Below the pieces are notes generated by a model that was given only the letters and a program-made list of their open reading frames with translations, had not been told where the DNA came from and did not search any database. A program made the translations under genes and the position numbers. Positions 34,912-44,800 of a stretch of DNA of 64,000 nt are shown here, piece after piece. Each line of letters opens with the position of its first letter. Position 1 is the first letter of the stretch. Location: positions 310,001 through 374,000 of the forward strand of contig CAYRHN010000001.1 in assembly GCA_964424115.1 (NCBI GenBank), read 5' to 3'. The stretch comes from CAYRHN01 sp964424115. GTDB taxonomy: Bacteria; Chloroflexota; Anaerolineae; Anaerolineales; Anaerolineaceae.

Positions 34912-35672
34912 TCTTTACTCCTTGATGGATGAGGGGAAGAATTCTTCTTAAAAATCTTGCGAACTTGTTGGGCTATCACTTTCTTACGCAAATCCATGAT
35001 CCTCCATCCGGGGTCAACCATCGATGGGCACACAGCAGAGCACTCATACGCGTTATGACATCGCCAGACACCGTCATGGTGATTGGCAAGATCCAGCAAT
35101 GATATATCGCAAGGTGTAGAAAAATTGCTTTGGATTGCAGCAAGGACAGCAGGCCCCTGGTAGCTATCCGAGGTTAAGCCGGCAGGACAGGCGCTGATAC
35201 ACAAACCACACTCAATACAATCAACCAGGCGGGGAGAATTCTCCTCTCCCGGGGGCACTAATTTCTTCTTTTCAAAGGGCAGGTAGGCATTTTCGAGCGT
35301 GGTTACTTGATCGAAATGAACCTTCTCCATACGTTGATAGAACCCGCTCATGTCAACAGAGAGATCGCTGATGACCGGAAAGTTACGAAGTGGTTCAATG
35401 GTGAGCTTGCCACCGTTTCGGGTCACCGAGCGAATGGGAGTAATGCAGGTCAGTTTTTCCACACCATTGACCAGCATGCCGCAAGCCCCGCAGGTAGAGT
35501 GGTGGCAAGCGTGCCGATAAACCAGGCTGCGATCATGAAACGCCCAGACTCGCTCGATGGCATCCAGAACGTATTCATCAGGATCCACTTCGAGCTTGAA
35601 GGTTTCAAATCTCCGCGGACTACTCCCTTTCTGGCGGGAAATCTTGAATGTAACCGACCATGTGTTTTTCAC
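34908..35672 (-). CDS. sdhB: Complex II-type iron-sulfur subunit, SdhB/FrdB-like
   Basis: 254 aa. The N-terminal ferredoxin domain has C-x4-C-x2-C-x11-C (starting CHHSTCGAC) for [2Fe-2S]. The C-terminal domain has CIECGLCISACP for [4Fe-4S] and CHNAYECSAVCPSMVDP for [3Fe-4S]. All three electron-relay centres are therefore present. It starts with GTG at 35672, which overlaps the stop of the GlpA-like gene (GTGA); AAGGG lies about nine bases upstream. Such tight coupling to a glycerol-3-phosphate dehydrogenase instead of SdhA is unusual. Confidence 0.88.
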   Translation of the reverse strand: MKNTWSVTFKISRQKGSSPRRFETFKLEVDPDEYVLDAIERVWAFHDRSLVYRHACHHSTCGACGMLVNGVEKLTCITPIRSVTRNGGKLTIEPLRNFPVISDLSVDMSGFYQRMEKVHFDQVTTLENAYLPFEKKKLVPPGEENSPRLVDCIECGLCISACPAGLTSDSYQGPAVLAAIQSNFSTPCDISLLDLANHHDGVWRCHNAYECSAVCPSMVDPGWRIMDLRKKVIAQQVRKIFKKNSSPHPSRSKE

Positions 35673-36853
35673 GATGTTTTCCCTTTCGCCGAGGAATAAA
35701 AATCACGGTATGAGGCGAGCGGCAGTTCTCTTGTATGGCATTTTTCAGAGATGCCCATTTTCTTACAAACAAGATCGCTCGTTTTTTCAGCCATCACGCG
35801 ACAGGTGGTGGCTTTACCTCCAATAATGCTGACAATACCAGTAATTCCTTCATTTTCCTGATGATCGTAGCACTTAAAGGTGCGGGAAAGACTGCGTCCG
35901 GCGCTGGCCGATTTGATTAATGGACGAGCAGACATATATACCCCGCGCACTTTTATTTGCCGTATCGCAGGGACCAATTCTTGGGCGCAGTGGCGCATTT
36001 GGTGAACCTGTTCATCATCGACTGGAATATAATCGGGATTTTCCACCTCGAATGAGGTAGTACCAATTACCATCATGCGTCGTTGGGGGATGATGATATC
36101 TCCGTCCCCTGGCATATTAAGGCGATTTATCACCCGTTGAATTAAGCGATGGTCGTATGCAACCATTACGCCGGGAGTTGGAATGACTTCCGTGGGAGCG
36201 CCAAACATTCTGCAAATTTCATTAGCCCAGGCCCCTGTTGCATTAATGGTAATGTCGGCGTTTATTTCGTAGTGTGCATTGGAAGTCCGGTCCCATACCT
36301 TCGCCCCTGAGATCTTACCTTGGCCATCCTTTAAGAGGCCTTCCACTTCATGATAGGCGCGAATATCGGCGCCGTGTTGGTGGGCAGAAGCAGCGAAAGC
36401 AAATGCCAAACGGAGCGGGTCAAAGGTGCCGTCCGGTACTAAATAGGCAAGTTTGAGGTCAGGGTTAAGTAGGGGTTCCAGCTTAAATGCTTGTTCTGGG
36501 GTTAATTTTTCAATTTCAATGTGGCTTTTTTCTGCGCCTTTTTCAAATAGAGGTGCGTAGGCTACATCTTCATCTGTCAGCGCCACAAATAAGCCCCGGT
36601 TGTAAACAACGCATTGGGAGGCAATTTTGCGGAGGAGGATATTCTCCTCAATGCATTCCTGGGCTGCCTCGGGGTCATTCACGCAATAGCGGGCACCACT
36701 GTGCAATAATCCGTGAGTCCGTCCTGATGTACCCGATGAGATCTCGCCTCTTTCGAGCAGTGTAACTAAAAAGCCTCGCAATGAGAGATCGTAGGCCACG
36801 GCGCAACCGGTGAATCCTCCACCAATGATGAGAGCGTGAGGTTTCGTGTTCAT
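35669..36853 (-). CDS. glpA: FAD-dependent glycerol-3-phosphate dehydrogenase, GlpA-type
   Basis: 394 aa. It oxidises glycerol 3-phosphate to dihydroxyacetone phosphate and passes electrons on. It has the FAD motif [19 protein letters not shown] at the N-terminus, [13 protein letters not shown], and the C-terminal [15 protein letters not shown] typical of GlpA/GlpD. It ends before the [2Fe-2S] BFD tail found in many GlpA proteins. The ATG at 36853 is preferred because GGTGG precedes it by seven bases; an ATG at 36868 lacks a ribosome site. It overlaps glpK slightly and sdhB by four bases. No GlpB or GlpC is present; the SdhBCD-like genes seem to replace them. Confidence 0.9.
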   Translation of the reverse strand: MNTKPHALIIGGGFTGCAVAYDLSLRGFLVTLLERGEISSGTSGRTHGLLHSGARYCVNDPEAAQECIEENILLRKIASQCVVYNRGLFVALTDEDVAYAPLFEKGAEKSHIEIEKLTPEQAFKLEPLLNPDLKLAYLVPDGTFDPLRLAFAFAASAHQHGADIRAYHEVEGLLKDGQGKISGAKVWDRTSNAHYEINADITINATGAWANEICRMFGAPTEVIPTPGVMVAYDHRLIQRVINRLNMPGDGDIIIPQRRMMVIGTTSFEVENPDYIPVDDEQVHQMRHCAQELVPAIRQIKVRGVYMSARPLIKSASAGRSLSRTFKCYDHQENEGITGIVSIIGGKATTCRVMAEKTSDLVCKKMGISEKCHTRELPLASYRDFYSSAKGKTS

Positions 36854-38343
36854 TCTTGTTCCACCCAATCAAAAGTGCGTGAGACAGCTTTTTTCCATCC
36901 GTGATACAGACGTTCGCGCAGTGGAGGCGTCATATTGGGAATCCATTTTTTATCTTCTCTCCAATTAGCGCGAAGCTCTTCAAAAGTGCTCCAAAAATCT
37001 ACAGCCAGACCCGCTGCGTAAGCAGCTCCCAGAGATGTGGTTTCGGCAATGGCGGGGCGAACAACGGGGACGTTCAGAATATCTGCCTGGAATTGCATCA
37101 GCAATTCGTTGAACACCATGCCGCCATCGACTTTCAGACTTTTCAATTCAACGCCTGAGTCTGAGTTCATAGCTTCCAAGACTTCGCGGGTTTGATAGGC
37201 AGTAGACTCTAAAACTGCTCGGCAAATATGGCCGCGGTTGAGAAAACGTGTTAAGCCCACCATCACCCCGCGAGCGTCACTTCTCCAATAAGGCGCAAAC
37301 AAGCCAGAGAACGCAGGCACAATATACATTCCACCGTTATCTTCAACTGTGCGGGCCAGGGTTTCGATATCCGATGATCTTTCTATCATTTTTAAATTAT
37401 CTCGCAACCATTGAACTAATGCGCCGGCGATAGCTATTGAACCCTCCAGGCAATATACCGCTGGTTGGTTGCCAATCTGGTAGCCCAAGGTGGTTAACAA
37501 TCCATTCTTTGAGGGAACAGGTCGGTTGCCGGTATTGAGAAGCATGAAACAACCGGTCCCATATGTGTTTTTAGCTTCGCCTGGTTCATAACATGCCTGT
37601 CCAAACAAAGCTGCCTGTTGATCACCAAGGTCTCCAGCTATCGGCACCCCTTGAACTGATGGGATTGTTGCGTACCCATAAATGGATGATGATGGGCGAA
37701 TTGTTGGAAGCATACTGCCGGGAATTGTAAGGAGATCGAGTATTTCTTCATCCCATTTGAGCGTGTTCAGATCCATTAATAAAGTGCGAGAGGCATTGCT
37801 TACGTCCGTGACATGCACCCCTCCAGTCAAATTCCAAATCAGCCAGGTATCGATATTGCCAAACAGGGCATCCCCATGGTTAGCAGCATCGCGCACGCCG
37901 GGTACGTTATCAAGAATCCATTTAATCTTTGGCCCTGAAAAATAGGTGGCAAGTGGCAGCCCGGTCTTGATCTGAAAACGATTTTGCCCTCCAGATTGGG
38001 ATAGTTCGTTGCAAATTTGATCTGTTCGGGTATCTTGCCAAACAATTGCGTTGTAGAACGGCTTACCAGTACGACGATCCCATACCAATGTGGTTTCGCG
38101 TTGATTGGTTATGCCAATAGAAGCCAAGTCGGATGGGGTAATATCTGATTTTCGCAAGGCGTTTGTAATCACTTCCTGGGTGCGCTCCCAGATCTCAAGG
38201 GGATCATGTTCTACCCAGCCCGGCTTGGGATAGATTTGGCGATGCTCTTTTTGATCCACAGCAACAACATTGCCAAAACGATCAAAAACCATGCAACGAG
38301 TGCTCGTTGTGCCCTGGTCAATCGCAGCAACGAATTTTGCCAT
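36850..38343 (-). CDS. glpK: Glycerol kinase
   Basis: 497 aa, normal length. Phosphorylates glycerol to glycerol 3-phosphate, the substrate of the next gene product. Motifs include [13 protein letters not shown], the phosphate-binding NQRETT, WQDTRT and the FGGY-type segment [14 protein letters not shown]. The ATG at 38343 is chosen because GGAGG stands four bases upstream and the kinase fold starts at once ([11 protein letters not shown]). An upstream in-frame ATG would add 31 unrelated residues and run into the promoter. Confidence 0.96.
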   Translation of the reverse strand: MAKFVAAIDQGTTSTRCMVFDRFGNVVAVDQKEHRQIYPKPGWVEHDPLEIWERTQEVITNALRKSDITPSDLASIGITNQRETTLVWDRRTGKPFYNAIVWQDTRTDQICNELSQSGGQNRFQIKTGLPLATYFSGPKIKWILDNVPGVRDAANHGDALFGNIDTWLIWNLTGGVHVTDVSNASRTLLMDLNTLKWDEEILDLLTIPGSMLPTIRPSSSIYGYATIPSVQGVPIAGDLGDQQAALFGQACYEPGEAKNTYGTGCFMLLNTGNRPVPSKNGLLTTLGYQIGNQPAVYCLEGSIAIAGALVQWLRDNLKMIERSSDIETLARTVEDNGGMYIVPAFSGLFAPYWRSDARGVMVGLTRFLNRGHICRAVLESTAYQTREVLEAMNSDSGVELKSLKVDGGMVFNELLMQFQADILNVPVVRPAIAETTSLGAAYAAGLAVDFWSTFEELRANWREDKKWIPNMTPPLRERLYHGWKKAVSRTFDWVEQE

Positions 38344-38371
38344 AAGTCCTCCACCAAATTGGAATGAAATA

Positions 38372-38380
38372 ATTATACCA
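38372..38380 (-). promoter_or_regulatory. Extended -10 promoter for the glpK-glpA-sdhBCD operon
   Basis: TGGTATAAT on the minus strand, about 30 bases before the glpK start and touching the end of the TrmH-type gene. No good -35 is visible, as expected for extended -10 promoters. Confidence 0.6.
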
Positions 38381-39116
38381 TCTCGAGACCGTTTTGCTTT
38401 GGATGGGAAGGTCGAACAAACGATTCGGAGAAACAAAGAGAATATGCGGCAATTCCAAATGCAATGGCGACATTGAGAGACCGTTTGTAGCCTAGCATCG
38501 GAATGGAAAGTACGTTATCGCACAAATCGATCAAACCAGGATCCACCCCGGTTACTTCATTCCCTACGATTAACAAAATGGGCGAGGGTTCCAGTGCGGT
38601 GGAGATTACTTCGAAAATATTTCGTGCAGTTGGTGTATTTTCCAAAGCCCATATTTGATAGTTCGCATCTTTCAAGGTCTTGGTTGCAAGTACAGCGTTT
38701 GTGTGATAAGTCCAGGATACCGCAAACTCGGCGCCCAGAGCGGTTTTTGATATCTTGGGATGAGTAGGCGGTGGAGTGGTACCGCATACATGGATATGCT
38801 TGATACCTGCGCCATCAGATGTTCGAAACATTGCGCCTACATTAAACGTGCTTCGGATATTATCCAATAACACTTCTACTGGATGGATTTGTGGTGTCCC
38901 TTGAGGCGCAAAAGCTTCTGGAATAATTGGAGAAGTCAGCGGAACTTGTTGGGCAGGTGAGCCACATCTAGGACAATTCATTTTCCGCCTTATCGGGGAT
39001 GACAAGCTGGAGCTTTGAACCAAAATGGGAAAACGAAAATTGCAGGTTGGATCGCTACATTGCCAAATTTGAGCCTCCCCTGGCGAACTTGCATCCATCG
39101 TTTCCAAATTGTGCAT
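38373..39116 (-). CDS. TrmH/SpoU-family RNA methyltransferase with N-terminal zinc ribbon
   Basis: 247 aa. The C-terminal SPOUT domain has the three family motifs: [28 protein letters not shown] and [19 protein letters not shown]. They bind S-adenosylmethionine in a trefoil knot and methylate ribose 2'-O in tRNA or rRNA. The first 70 residues hold CSDPTC and, 24 residues on, CPRC, a zinc-ribbon pattern likely to help bind RNA and not usual in TrmH. The ATG at 39116 overlaps the EamA stop (TAATG). The target nucleotide cannot be told. Confidence 0.88.
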   Translation of the reverse strand: MHNLETMDASSPGEAQIWQCSDPTCNFRFPILVQSSSLSSPIRRKMNCPRCGSPAQQVPLTSPIIPEAFAPQGTPQIHPVEVLLDNIRSTFNVGAMFRTSDGAGIKHIHVCGTTPPPTHPKISKTALGAEFAVSWTYHTNAVLATKTLKDANYQIWALENTPTARNIFEVISTALEPSPILLIVGNEVTGVDPGLIDLCDNVLSIPMLGYKRSLNVAIAFGIAAYSLCFSESFVRPSHPKQNGLEMV

Positions 39117-40063
39117 TATTGCCCCCAACGAGTATCGGTTGGATTGATCTTAGGCGGATTCAGCCAGGCTAGCCAACCCGTCGTGCGTGTTTTTTGAGGT
39201 GGAAGCTTTTCAAAGCCCACCAAGAACAAGCTAGCTGCTAATAATCCTGCGCCAATCCATTGAAGAAGGCTCAAACTTTCGTGCAGCCACCAATTTGCGA
39301 CTGCCACTGTGATAAAAAGTTCACCCAAGCCCAGCAAGGCAGTTTGCAGTCCCCCCAAATGCTTTACGCCAATAAATAAAGCAATTCTTGAAATTAACAT
39401 AATTACGGCCATGCCGAGAATTGGCCACCAAGGAGTTCCATCGGCCGGTATTGTGGGACTTAGAGCCAAGTACGGGATTGTTACTGTAATGAACATGGCA
39501 AGGATGGTATAGAAAGTAACCGTTGGGGCTGGAACATCGTATAAAACGCGCTGATTTATTATCAGATGAAGTGCATATAGTATGGCCGAGACAACCATCA
39601 TCCCGGCACCCAGTAAGTCAACCGGCTTGGAACCAGTGCGGATCAAGAGATACACACCAGGCAGGGATAGAACTAAACGGATCACTGTCAATTTTTGAAT
39701 CGGTTGTCGGTCCAAAAGCAGCCAAAACGCAGTGAACATCGGATAAAACGAATACAGCACCTGGCCTACGCTGGCATCCAGAACGCTGAGCGAGCCATAA
39801 TAAAAAATAGACGCTACACCATTGATGAATCCTGCAAAGAAACAGCCCGCAAGACCAAGAGGATAAATATATAAGAATTGGCGGCGAAATAACAGCATAA
39901 ACACAAGCAAAGCAATTGTAGCAAGACCGGTTCGAAAGGTAACAACTGCCAGAGTTGAGAATCCCCACAACATTGCCTGTTTCCCAAATATTGGGGCAAG
40001 GCCAAGGAACACCGCAGAGGCGATTGCCGCAAGAATGCCGTTGTTCCTATCTTTTTTATCCAT
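39116..40063 (-). CDS. EamA/DMT-family transporter
   Basis: 315 aa with about ten membrane helices in two EamA repeats, like RhtA-type exporters of amino acids or other metabolites. It lies 46 bases downstream of the PLP-enzyme/receiver fusion on the same strand, with no clear terminator between, so it could belong to that transcript. An amino-acid export role is only a guess. Confidence 0.83.
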   Translation of the reverse strand: MDKKDRNNGILAAIASAVFLGLAPIFGKQAMLWGFSTLAVVTFRTGLATIALLVFMLLFRRQFLYIYPLGLAGCFFAGFINGVASIFYYGSLSVLDASVGQVLYSFYPMFTAFWLLLDRQPIQKLTVIRLVLSLPGVYLLIRTGSKPVDLLGAGMMVVSAILYALHLIINQRVLYDVPAPTVTFYTILAMFITVTIPYLALSPTIPADGTPWWPILGMAVIMLISRIALFIGVKHLGGLQTALLGLGELFITVAVANWWLHESLSLLQWIGAGLLAASLFLVGFEKLPPQKTRTTGWLAWLNPPKINPTDTRWGQ

Positions 40064-40109
40064 GTCAGGTTTTTTAAGCTCTCACGGGGTGTCAGGTTGT
40101 ATCGAGGGA

Positions 40110-41819
40110 TTAACGAAGCAAAGCGCGAACCTCATCTAATAATTCATCGCTCATAAAATCGCCTTTTTGCATCAAGGTCTTTATATGCCCTTCCAGGCGA
40201 CTTTTTTCAGCGGGAGTCAGTTCCTTTGCAGTAACTACTATAACGGGAATATCTGCAGTGTCCTGAGCTGATTGTAATGCCTCCATGACTGCGAACCCAT
40301 CCATTTCGGGCATCATCAGATCCAGGATCATCAAATTGGGATGCTCGCGATGGGCTAGCTCTACCGCTTCGCGTCCATTTGTTGCCTCATAGAGCGTGTA
40401 ATTCCCCTGGGATTGGAGAATACGACGAATCAGACGGCGAACATCGGGATTATCATCAACAATAGCCACTCTTGGGAAACGGTCAACGGCAACATTGTTC
40501 AGCGCAGACAATAAACCTTCTTCCGGACTTTCCTCCATCATCTGAGTGGGCAGAACCAAGTTGCGCGCCCAGCCTTCGCCAAGAATATTCCGTTCGATCG
40601 GCATGGTATGGCCTGTGCAATTAATTACCACAACGTCAGTGGATTTGATGAGGCCGCTGCGAATCAGCTTAACAACCCCGGCTATTGCTACTGCTGCTGC
40701 TGGTTCAACGGAGAGGCCTTCCATTTTCGCCAGATAATGCATTGCGCGGAATGCTTCTTCGTCAGTAACGCTTTCCATTACACCACCCGAATAATCCAAC
40801 ATACGCTTCCGTAATTCAGTGTAGGTTCTACCGGGATCTCCAGTTGCAAGGGTGGCAATCAGAGTGTGAGGCGACTGGTATGGAATTGCCGTTGCTCTAT
40901 TTTGTTTCCATGCTTGTACCATTGGTGAGCAGCCTTCTGCTTGAATACATGCCAGCTTTGGAACGTGAGTGGTAAGGCCCATTTTTTGTATTTCGGCAAA
41001 TCCTTTTATTGCTCCCAAAGGGCCCAATCCACCGCTAACAGATTGGAAATACCAATCTGGAGCCCGCCATGGGGTGGAGCTTGGGGGAAGCTCTGCGATC
41101 CTGGATAGCTGTTCGCAGACTTCGTAGGATATGGATTTCATCCCTTCAACGCAAGGGATGCTGCGACTGCCCAGATCATAAAAGATGCCCTTTTGCTTGG
41201 CAAATTCGGCTGCTACTTGTTTTGCCTGGTCATATGACCCGGTAACTTTAATTACTTGGGTGCCGTAAAGTGCCACCTCCCGCATTTTAGCACCCGGTAC
41301 CAAGCTGGTTAGAAACGCCCATAATTTAATGCCTGCACGGGCTGCGTAAGCCGAATAAGAAATAGCAACGTTTCCTGTGGAAGCCAGAACCATTTCAGTA
41401 ATACCGGTTTCTTTTAGAGCCGAGATGCTTAGTGCTGCTTGCCTATCTTTAAATGAAGCGGTTGGCCCTTGTCTTTCGTCTTTAATATAAAGGTTCTGGC
41501 ATCCCAACATGATCCCAAGGTTGTTTGCCCGTATCAAAGGAGTTCCACCTTCGCCAAGGGATAACTGAGGTTTGGGGCCTTCGATTGGAAGTACCTCGGC
41601 ATACCGCCACAGATCGAATGGACGCTCCTTGATCTTATCTAACAGCTGCTTTGAAATTGTCTCGTAATCATAACGGGCTTCCCGCCATTGACTACTGCAC
41701 TTGGGACATGTTGTGATAGCGGGGTTGAATTCTGCTTGCGTTCCGCAGTCCAAGCATTCAGCAATGACGCGTCCAGACATCCCACTAGCATGAATTTCAT
41801 TAATAGGAGACATATGCAT
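40110..41819 (-). CDS. Threonine synthase-like PLP enzyme fused to a C-terminal response-regulator receiver domain
   Basis: 569 aa in one uninterrupted frame. An N-terminal zinc ribbon (C22, C25, C38, C41) and a PLP fold resemble threonine synthase, with the cofactor Lys124 in TASFKDRQ and VLASTGNVAISYSAYA. Residues 451-569 are a complete receiver domain: VDDN, phosphoacceptor Asp500 in ILDLMMPEMDG, and the conserved Lys in VVTAKELTP. Threonine synthase converts O-phosphohomoserine to threonine; here activity may be tied to phosphorylation or the protein may act as a signalling output. It lies 53 bases after a hybrid kinase gene whose own last receiver has the same LTPxxxxxL-KG-LL tail. Whether the enzyme is active as a threonine synthase is unproven. 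Confidence 0.9.
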   Translation of the reverse strand: MHMSPINEIHASGMSGRVIAECLDCGTQAEFNPAITTCPKCSSQWREARYDYETISKQLLDKIKERPFDLWRYAEVLPIEGPKPQLSLGEGGTPLIRANNLGIMLGCQNLYIKDERQGPTASFKDRQAALSISALKETGITEMVLASTGNVAISYSAYAARAGIKLWAFLTSLVPGAKMREVALYGTQVIKVTGSYDQAKQVAAEFAKQKGIFYDLGSRSIPCVEGMKSISYEVCEQLSRIAELPPSSTPWRAPDWYFQSVSGGLGPLGAIKGFAEIQKMGLTTHVPKLACIQAEGCSPMVQAWKQNRATAIPYQSPHTLIATLATGDPGRTYTELRKRMLDYSGGVMESVTDEEAFRAMHYLAKMEGLSVEPAAAVAIAGVVKLIRSGLIKSTDVVVINCTGHTMPIERNILGEGWARNLVLPTQMMEESPEEGLLSALNNVAVDRFPRVAIVDDNPDVRRLIRRILQSQGNYTLYEATNGREAVELAHREHPNLMILDLMMPEMDGFAVMEALQSAQDTADIPVIVVTAKELTPAEKSRLEGHIKTLMQKGDFMSDELLDEVRALLR

Positions 41820-41872
41820 TATCTTTGAATAGAGTAATAATCAATGGTTGTTTAAGTCTGGTACCAATAATC

Positions 41873-44800
41873 TCACTTGGTTTTGATCTTTTCGAGAACA
41901 TCGTTGAGGGAAACGAGCAATTCGTTTTGGGTAAGATACCCTTTGGTAAGCATGTGTTGGCCAAAATCGTTCAATTTTTTGTGCTGTTCTGGGGTCAGAT
42001 CTGCGCCACTTAAGATAATTACGGGCATGCCCTTAAGTTCGTTGTCTGCACGAAGTTTTTCCAGAATAGAAAATCCATCCAGGTCGGGCATAAACAAGTC
42101 CAGGATCACTGCATCGGGCGGATCCTCTTGTATCGCGTCCCAGCCAGCAATTCCTCCAGCAGCAGTGCTGATAAACAATTGTCCACTGGTCACCTGCGGC
42201 TCCAAGATCTTCTTAACTAAACGTAAATCTGCTTCATCATCATCAACAACTAGTATTTTCCTAATCGCCCCATTGAAATTAAGCCGATTGACAGCATTAA
42301 CAAGATCTTCCTGCAGGAAGGGTTTTACCAAGTAATCCGCTGCCCCAAGGCTGATACCGCGATCAGATTCCTCAACAATGCTACAGATAAGAACGGGTAT
42401 ATTGCGGGTTTCTGCATCGTTCTTTAATTCGTGGAGTACTTGCCAGCCATCTACTTCTGGCATCATGATATCCAGTGTGATGGCATATGGCTTGATAACT
42501 CGCGCCTGAGCGATAGCCTTCTTGGGATCAGTAAGAGCTACGACTTGATATCCTTGCGGAAGGAGGTATTTTTTGTATAAGTCGATCACTTGATCGTCAT
42601 CGTCAATGCACAACACCACCTTTTGCCCATCCAACGGCTGCTGGGATGCATTTTCGTCTGACGACGGGGTTGGTTCTGGGGCTGGCGGCAAGGGGATTGG
42701 AAGGGTGAAGAAGAATTGGCTGCCCTTTCCAATTTCACTCCATGCAAGACCAATTCGACCTTTGTGCATATCAATCAGTGAACGCGTGATCGAAAGGCCC
42801 AGGCCCGTACCCCCAACCTTGCGCGTGGTGGAGTCATCTACCTGGCTAAAAGGTTGGAAGAGTTTATGTTGGTCAGCTTCTGGAATGCCCGGCCCTGTGT
42901 CTGTGACTGTGACCATGATCTCGGGATGCTGATCTTCGGGATGATTAACAAACGAAGCTTCAACGGTAATAGAACCTTCGTCTGTGAATTTTGCAGCATT
43001 GGAGAGGAAGTTGAGCAATACCTGGCGGATACGGGTTTGGTCAGCAATAACAGGCGGTATGTTCTCAGGAATAATTTGTATTAATTTCACCGGTTTGTCT
43101 TTAATCAACCCGGTTACAGTGGACATCATGCTGTTGATCACATCCACAATGCTGATTTCAGCAAATGCAAGCTGCATTTTGCCGGCTTCGATCTTGGATA
43201 AATCAAGGATATCATTAATCAAGGCAAGGAGGTGTTGACCAGAATTGTAGATTGCGCTTAAATCTTGACGTTGCGTATCATTAATTGGCCCATCGATGCC
43301 TTTCATGATGACACGCGAGAAGCCAATGATCGAATTCAGGGGAGTGCGAAGCTCGTGGCTCATATTAGCCAGGAACTGACTCTTAAGGCGATCCACTTCC
43401 ATGATATCTTGATATGCTTTTTGTGATAATTCGTATGAGCGTGCGTTTTCAAGAGCCACCGCGATCTGATCCGAAAGGATACGCAGCACCGCGAGATCGT
43501 CTTGGGAGAAGGCGTTGATCCTGGTGGATTGAATATCCATAACCCCAATGACGCGATCGCCAAGTTTTAGAGGAACTCCCATTTCCGATTTTGTGTCTGG
43601 AAGCATGCTTTCGGGAAGATAGAGAAAGCTCTGAGAAACATCGTTAACAATGACTGGTTCTCCAGAGCTGGCAGCTGTACCGATGATAGAGCGCGATCCC
43701 ACAAGAACTCGGAATTTGCGCTCCTTTAGCTTTTCTCCGGCCTCGCCTGAAGCTTCTTGAATAACAACGTATTTGTTCTCCTCTTCGAGCAGGTATATAC
43801 CAACATGGTAGAAGCCAAACCGGCCAAAGATCAAGTTCACGATACGACTGAGAAGGGTTTCGCGAGAGAGGATGCTGGTAGTGTCGCGCGCGATCTCGGC
43901 TGCAGTTTGAAGTTCCAGCGCGCGCCGTTGAGCTTCGCGAAGCAGTCGCTGTCTTTCTAGCGCTACCGCTACCCCAGTTCCCATGATTTGGAGAAGACGG
44001 GTTTCTTCAAGGCTGTATTCAGCAGGTTTCGAAGATGAGGCTATGATCAAACCAATAAGGCGCCCGGCACTGCGGAGAGGAATCACACATCCGGAAAGCA
44101 TATTGAACTGCGCCAGGGTTTTCTTGGAGACCGGATCAATTTCCGAACGCATAATATCGTTATATGCAACACCTTCCGAGCCGAGAGTATTGATAATAGG
44201 AAGGGCGGCAGCGGGTAAATGAACACCCATGCGTTGATACGCCCCACTCCGGTCATAAAATCCAATGACTTCCACCTCTCCTGGTTCGTTTTCGGCAGTG
44301 GTGGAGATGTGGAGAATCGAGGCGCGATCAGCGTTCTTGGGTAAAGCATATTGAGCAACCAGGGTGACAAGATCTTGGGCGTCTGAAGCTTGGGCGACAC
44401 CGTCGCTAAATTTATACAATAAACCGGTTTCTGCCAAGGCTTTTTCGGTCTGTTCCAACAAGCTAAGGTTCTCGACCGCAATTGCCATTTGGTCAACAAG
44501 CGGCGGATATGATCGGATTTCTCGTCCACCAAAGCGATGTTTCTCTTCAGCTTCGAGGAGCAAGGCACCAAGTTGATGTTTACTGCTGAGGAGGGGAAGA
44601 ACAGCAATAGAGCGGATATTATGTTGGGCTAACACATCGCGCAAAGGAGCGTCCATTTGATGTTCAAAGATATCGTCGATAAAAACCGGCGAGTCTGTGA
44701 CGATCAGCCGTTCATATACTGACTTCAAGAATTCACTACCGACCGCTGGTGGGGGATTCCCGCGTCCACCATACCAGGTTGCGGTAACATTCATAGAGGC

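Noticed and set aside
34145..35672. A standard succinate dehydrogenase operon
   Set aside because: No SdhA flavoprotein is encoded; the neighbouring flavoprotein has glycerol-3-phosphate dehydrogenase motifs and follows glpK.
38344..38436. N-terminal extension of glycerol kinase
   Set aside because: The extra residues cover the promoter and ribosome-binding site and do not belong to the kinase fold.
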